DNA of 64,000 nt from Perca fluviatilis (Eukaryota; Chordata; Actinopteri; Perciformes; Percidae), in contig NC_053118.1 of assembly GCF_010015445.1 (NCBI RefSeq), positions 10,276,407-10,340,406 on the forward strand. The letters are read 5' to 3'. Position 1 is the first letter of the stretch; each line of letters starts with the position of its first letter. Shown here in pieces: positions 62,201 to 64,000 of the stretch. The translations under genes were made by a program, and so were the position numbers. Under the pieces are notes generated by a model. The model saw only the letters and a program-made list of their open reading frames with translations. It did no database searches and was not told the DNA's origin.

Positions 62201-63752
62201 CACCGAAGGCTTGCGTCACGTGGACCACGTTGTTGTCATTACTTAGAATTCCTCATAGCGGTGACAGAAACTATGCACCATAGCTTTAATGCAAATTTCT
62301 TTTAACGCCACAATTTGTTTTTGATGCGCGATTAACGCACACTCGTTCTGTGATTTCGCAAAGCTCTATGTGCAGAAATGGATAAAGAAAAGGTTTTTTC
62401 GAATGGCAAGTTGATTTTCACAGCCCTTCCAGATGTTATTCTTTCCATGTACTGTCCATGTGAATGGGGTTACCACCAGAATAGTAGATTCTTAAATACC
62501 ACTTAAGCCTTAAAAACTTGAAAATGTTTTCCTTTCAAAGTACATTTAGAACCGAAAATAAATGTGCAATTAATTGAAGAAATCATTGTAATTAATTGTA
62601 AGCTGTAATTTATGCATATTGAGGGTTTTTCCTGGCTCAGAATGGGCATTTATGGGGACACATATGAAGCGGGGTGTCTGGGGGGGGTACTCCCCCAGGA
62701 ATTTTTGAGTGTCAAATGGCGTTTTTCCATTACATGGTACCTGCTCGACTCACCTCAACTCTACTCGCCTTTTTTGGTTTTCCATTATGAAAAAAAGTCC
62801 CTGGTACCTGCCAACAGGTACTTGTTTTAGTATCGCCTCCGTCAAGGTTCCAAACGAGCTGAGGTGATACCAAAAGGTGACGTGAAAACCTGCAGACTAC
62901 TGATTGGTCGGAGAGAATTGTCACTAATCACTGCGTCATCATTGCTAGCGACAGACGGGGGTGTCCTGAACAAACCTGCAATTTTTAAATAGTTTAGCCA
63001 GCGGTATTTTTTTTTTGCTGCCTCCAGCTTCTTTTGAAACTAAATTTGTCTTCTGGCTGTGGCAACAACAACACACCTTCGACGTTCTGTGTGTGTGTCG
63101 CGTTAGGTCACGGCAGTTTCCTGTGGCGGCGCTATGATGACCAGCCACGCTCGCCACACGCATGAAGCGGTACTTAATCTGCAATGGAAAATGGAGGACG
63201 GGGCAACGCGGTCGAGCCGAGCTGAGTAGAGCTGGTACTAGCAGTGGGTAAGCGCCAAAAGACTTAATTTCCTGCACTGTCAAATTTATGGTAAAAATTT
63301 AATCAAGGCAAATACAAAATTCTGGTGGCAGGTAACAATAAATAAAAAAAAAAAAAGTATAATGCAGTAAGGGAAGGGGGCTTTGGCATCCTACTACACT
63401 TGACCACAAAGTCCAGTTCATTTGATGGAACAGGGCTTAACGGAAACTTATTTCCCAAGGAGCACATTTACATAATACAGTAGTATCATGAATACAAAAC
63501 ATTATAAACTGTAATGTTTTTTTATTTTAAATTAGATTCGTCAGTGATGTTAAATATAAAGTGCGATTTTCCTTTGGTGCTGGCTAAAAACCTCTTTGGG
63601 GGCCACTAAAACATTTTCGATGCAAGAAAAATCCCTGATATTGTTTTTTTTCTGTCAGATCCCCAGCTCGGGCTGCACCACTGTTGATCTTGAGGCCGGG
63701 GTTCTACGGCTGGAAGTGCTGCTGGGGCAAATGTCCTACATGATACATTTAC
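53187..63752 (+). CDS. cyb5r4: Cytochrome b5 reductase 4 (Ncb5or), 5' part, exons 1-7
   Basis: Cyb5r4 is a soluble, ER-associated NADH/NADPH haem-flavoprotein with a cytochrome b5 domain, a CS domain and a C-terminal FAD/NADH cytochrome b5 reductase domain, linked in mammals to fatty-acid desaturation and redox balance. Seven exons here splice in frame to about 219 residues. They show the diagnostic N-terminus (MLNVPSQSFPAP), a conserved lead-in (SLMDWIRFSKSGKDLTGL, about 36-53), the b5 domain (about 57-133) with the axial histidines H92 in the HPGG motif and H115 in QVHRWVNYESM, a Pro-rich linker (142-168), and the CS domain start (YDWFQTD, 170-176). All introns are GT-AG. The remaining CS and reductase exons lie past the right edge, so this is a window truncation, not a broken gene. 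The start is fixed by near-identity with the vertebrate N-terminus as I know it; the protein is three residues longer before SLMDW than human. Confidence 0.96.
53961..54155 (+). mobile_element. tRNA-derived SINE in cyb5r4 intron 1
   Basis: 'tgggttcgattcccactgca' contains a perfect B-box (GGTTCGATTCC, 54011-54021). The body has 'ccctgagcaaggcacataac' and 'tggataaaagcgtcagctaa', and the tail is TGACATGTAATG-like, the standard 3' end of a widespread fish SINE. Confidence 0.9.
54190..54405. mobile_element. TTAA-type element with 'cccttgtgttg' ends
   Basis: Arms CCCTTGTGTTG and CAACACAAGGG sit inside CTAA (54190-54193, one change from TTAA) and TTAA (54402-54405). 216 bp, T-rich, with 'gggtcaaagtgacccgaag' near the right end; a familiar teleost repeat. 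Confidence 0.8.
54640..55225 (-). mobile_element. Rex1-like LINE fragment (antisense), split by an insertion
   Basis: On the minus strand, 55225-55141 reads a 'GLNNLIRKASDVVGVELDSL' pattern and after the insert (54741-54690) 'SERRMLSKIHSILDNSSH', matching the C-terminal block of the LINE at 42930-43177. The insert 54747-55135 splits one codon run. Confidence 0.75.
54747..55135. mobile_element. Inverted-repeat element with 5-bp CACTG duplication
   Basis: Arms 'gctgcatctcatttctctta' and 'taagagacatgagatgcagc'. Flanked by CACTG at 54742-54746 and 55136-55140; excising it with one CACTG restores the LINE frame (GACACTGTCTTTAAGGAGTC). 389 bp, no ORF. Confidence 0.88.
55371..55524 (+). CDS. cyb5r4: cyb5r4 coding exon 2
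   Basis: 154 nt, residues 29-79 plus the first base of Gly80. Encodes the lead-in (SLMDWIRFSKSGKDLTG) and the first b5-domain strand and helix (LIEVTQEELQKH, then REDCWTCIR). Acceptor CGCTAG|GTGGCG, donor CGAG|GTGAGC. Confidence 0.96.
55579..56202. mobile_element. Inverted-repeat element in cyb5r4 intron 2
   Basis: Left 'gagacacactaagccgataa' and right, in reverse complement, 'agacacaccgacaagatggc'; interior 'gtcggac' and 'gccgac' motifs near both ends. 624 bp, no ORF. A common teleost type. Confidence 0.7.
56478..56515. repeat. Perfect hairpin in cyb5r4 intron 2
   Basis: 17-bp arms GTAGCTTGTCAGCTAGC (56478-56494) and its exact complement (56499-56515) with a 4-nt loop CACT. Confidence 0.9.
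56641..56741 (+). CDS. cyb5r4: cyb5r4 coding exon 3
   Basis: 101 nt, completes Gly80 and encodes residues 81-113: MVYNVTPYMDYHPGGEAELM then KAAGIDGTELFDQ. H92 of HPGG is the first axial haem ligand. Acceptor TTTCAG|GTATGG, donor CAG|GTATGG. Confidence 0.97.
56885..57392. mobile_element. hAT-like element enclosing another repeat, intron 3
   Basis: Outer ends CAGGGTTTCCGCCAG and CCTGCAGAAACCCTG are inverted repeats. Inside, 56901 to about 57300 is a second family starting 'tctcaaaggtcccatggcat' and containing 'cccccagcctgcctatggtc' and 'gatgggccgatctggaatct'; its own right end is missing. Confidence 0.65.
57563..57726. mobile_element. Family B fragment in cyb5r4 intron 3
   Basis: Starts TTAAAGGCTAACTACCG and follows family B copy 1 ('tcaacctggaccttattttc', 'tttgtgtctaagtgactgat', 'gcgagatcgctgcagtcggc') for about 160 bp, then stops abruptly near 57726. 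Confidence 0.8.
57843..57927 (+). CDS. cyb5r4: cyb5r4 coding exon 4
   Basis: 85 nt, residues 114-141 plus one base: VHRWVNYESMLKECLVGRMA then TKVPTANK. H115 is the second axial haem ligand and the exon closes the b5 domain. Acceptor TGCATAG|GTCCAT, donor AAAG|GTACAC, followed at once by a short (CA)n run. Confidence 0.97.
57928..59063 (+). other. cyb5r4: cyb5r4 intron 4
   Basis: 1136 bp. Short imperfect (CA)n at 57929-57957 directly after the donor; otherwise AT-rich, nothing placeable. Confidence 0.85.
59064..59145 (+). CDS. cyb5r4: cyb5r4 coding exon 5 (linker)
   Basis: 82 nt, completes Ala142 and encodes residues 143-168 plus two bases of Arg169: ITPPTPPTGLAPPMSVAPPQ then DKDSRP. This is the Pro-rich linker between the b5 and CS domains, the least conserved part of the family. 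Acceptor TTGTCAG|CTATCA, donor CTCG|GTATGA. Confidence 0.9.
59146..59250 (+). other. cyb5r4: cyb5r4 intron 5: 105 bp, in frame and without stops
   Basis: GTATGA...GTGTAG, 105 bp (35 codons). Read through, it would add YERTSKNKYNNDTSELNSYS then MTLLLLLSAVCCLCR between residues 169 and 170 with no stop. Exon 6 also begins GTATGA, so the intron is bounded by a direct repeat. Confidence 0.88.
59251..59308 (+). CDS. cyb5r4: cyb5r4 coding exon 6 (CS domain start)
   Basis: 58 nt, completes Arg169 and encodes YDWFQTDVTVHLVLYAKRK (170-188), the first beta-strand pair of the CS (p23-like) domain with its hallmark YDWFQT. Acceptor TGTGTAG|GTATGA, donor AAG|GTAATC, phase 0. Confidence 0.96.
59845..60190. 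repeat. Unplaced repeat-like block with minus frame
   Basis: 'aaagctaggtttacggtagc' and 'ccgtgttccggttccggt' resemble a terminus of a teleost DNA element. A 125-codon minus frame (59811-60188) is Arg/Leu-rich with no family I can name. Confidence 0.35.
60333..61010. mobile_element. hAT-like element (CAGTGTTGGG ends) in intron 6
   Basis: Left CAGTGTTGGGAGTAACGCG, right AAGTAACTTGCCCAACACTG. An internal stretch from about 60569 ('cagcggtggaaagtaacta') is the end of the other hAT family seen at 24030-24151, implying nesting or recombination. Flanking 8-mers TTTAACAT and TTTATGTT are only partly alike. Confidence 0.75.
61117..61720 (-). mobile_element. LINE 3'UTR, antisense, in intron 6
   Basis: Reverse complement contains 'agcttctggggagtttactc', 'ggagtccttatg', 'gagagcctgggtctgtcc'-like sequence and the tail 'aattatagagtgtggtctcg' ... 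'ataaaattgaattgaattg', the same order as 3715-4378. Better preserved than that copy, and lacks the tRNA-like insert. Confidence 0.85.
62717..63257. mobile_element. Inverted-repeat element with 'tggcg...cgcca' ends
   Basis: Left 'tggcgtttttccattacatg' then GTACC; right in reverse complement 'tggcgcttacccactgctag' then TACC. Interior 'tgattggtcggagagaatt' and 'gagccgagctgagtagagct'. A widespread teleost hAT-like family; target duplication not clear. Confidence 0.7.
63659..63752 (+). CDS. cyb5r4: cyb5r4 coding exon 7 (CS domain, continuing)
   Basis: 94 nt, residues 189-219 plus one base: IPSSGCTTVDLEAGVLRLEV then LLGQMSYMIHL. Continues the CS beta-sandwich; the final MIHL matches the human LIHI position. 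Acceptor CTGTCAG|ATCCCC, donor TTAC|GTGAGT. The next exon lies beyond the window. Confidence 0.93.
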
Positions 63753-64000
63753 GTGAGTAGAGCTATGTCTTCCTACATTTAAAGTGCTTTCTTCTGCAAA
63801 ACAAAACATAAGTGAGACACGCTGAGGTGCAGCCCATATTGTTTTCTTCTTCTTCCTCTTTTCTTTCTCCTGTAAAGCCCTTTTGTAACTTCTGTTTTTG
63901 AAAAGTGCTACATACAGGCATGGGCCGGTTTGAGATTCTGACAGGATGATAACCTTCAGCAAAAATATCACAGTATTGTAAAATGTTTTATTTTTGAAAT

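Larger units (their letters stand above)
59309..63658 (+). other. cyb5r4: cyb5r4 intron 6
   Basis: 4350 bp, the longest intron, GTAATC...TGTCAG. Contains hAT-like elements and an antisense LINE tail listed separately. 59400-59840 and 61730-62700 hold nothing I can place. Confidence 0.85.

Overview
The window reads as vertebrate, very probably percomorph teleost, nuclear DNA. The evidence is long pure (CA)n/(TG)n tracts, split exons with GT-AG introns, tRNA-headed SINEs, many 5'-truncated fish-type LINE tails, and a dense, nested population of short inverted-repeat DNA elements (hAT-like, TTAA-flanked, Harbinger-like). No species call is possible from sequence alone. There is no operon, CRISPR array, rRNA or free-standing tRNA.

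One protein gene is supported with confidence: the 5' part of cyb5r4 (cytochrome b5 reductase 4, Ncb5or) on the + strand, from the ATG at 53187 to the right edge. Seven coding exons (53187-53270, 55371-55524, 56641-56741, 57843-57927, 59064-59145, 59251-59308, 63659-63752) join in frame across six GT-AG introns and encode about 219 residues: the conserved N-terminus, a complete cytochrome b5 haem domain with both axial histidines (H92 in HPGG, and H115), a Pro-rich linker and the start of the CS domain. The rest of the CS domain and the FAD/NADH reductase domain lie beyond position 64000. About 1.2 kb upstream is one unassigned candidate coding exon (51865-51985).

Positions 1 to about 51800 look like a gene desert. 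From left to right they hold: a mobile repeat family that recurs seven times in the window (family A); TTAA-flanked foldback elements (families B, D and E, plus others); an L2-like LINE 3' end with an embedded tRNA-like SINE; a Harbinger-like element (8142-8983); a repeat family with long terminal inverted repeats and 7-bp flanking direct repeats (family C: 11828-12261, 18594-19277, 35473-37252); a hAT element with perfect 8-bp target duplications (13884-14212); an antisense LINE reverse-transcriptase relic (28795-29860); L1-like 3' ends (38517-39190 minus, 44776-45075 plus); an L2-like LINE broken by a family A element (41770-42860); and a relic carrying a degenerate hammerhead-like core (44258-44286). 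Several stretches look like conserved non-coding DNA (20420-20650, 33280-33420, 39380-39620, 49280-49380), but this is a guess until aligned.

The most informative structure is at 35473-37252. Two unrelated TTAA-targeting elements are inserted 12 bp apart inside one family C copy, and an uninterrupted copy at 11828-12261 serves as the empty site, so both boundaries can be read exactly. In the gene, intron 5 of cyb5r4 is 105 bp, a multiple of three, free of in-frame stops and flanked by a GTATGA direct repeat, so its retention would insert 35 residues between the b5 and CS domains.
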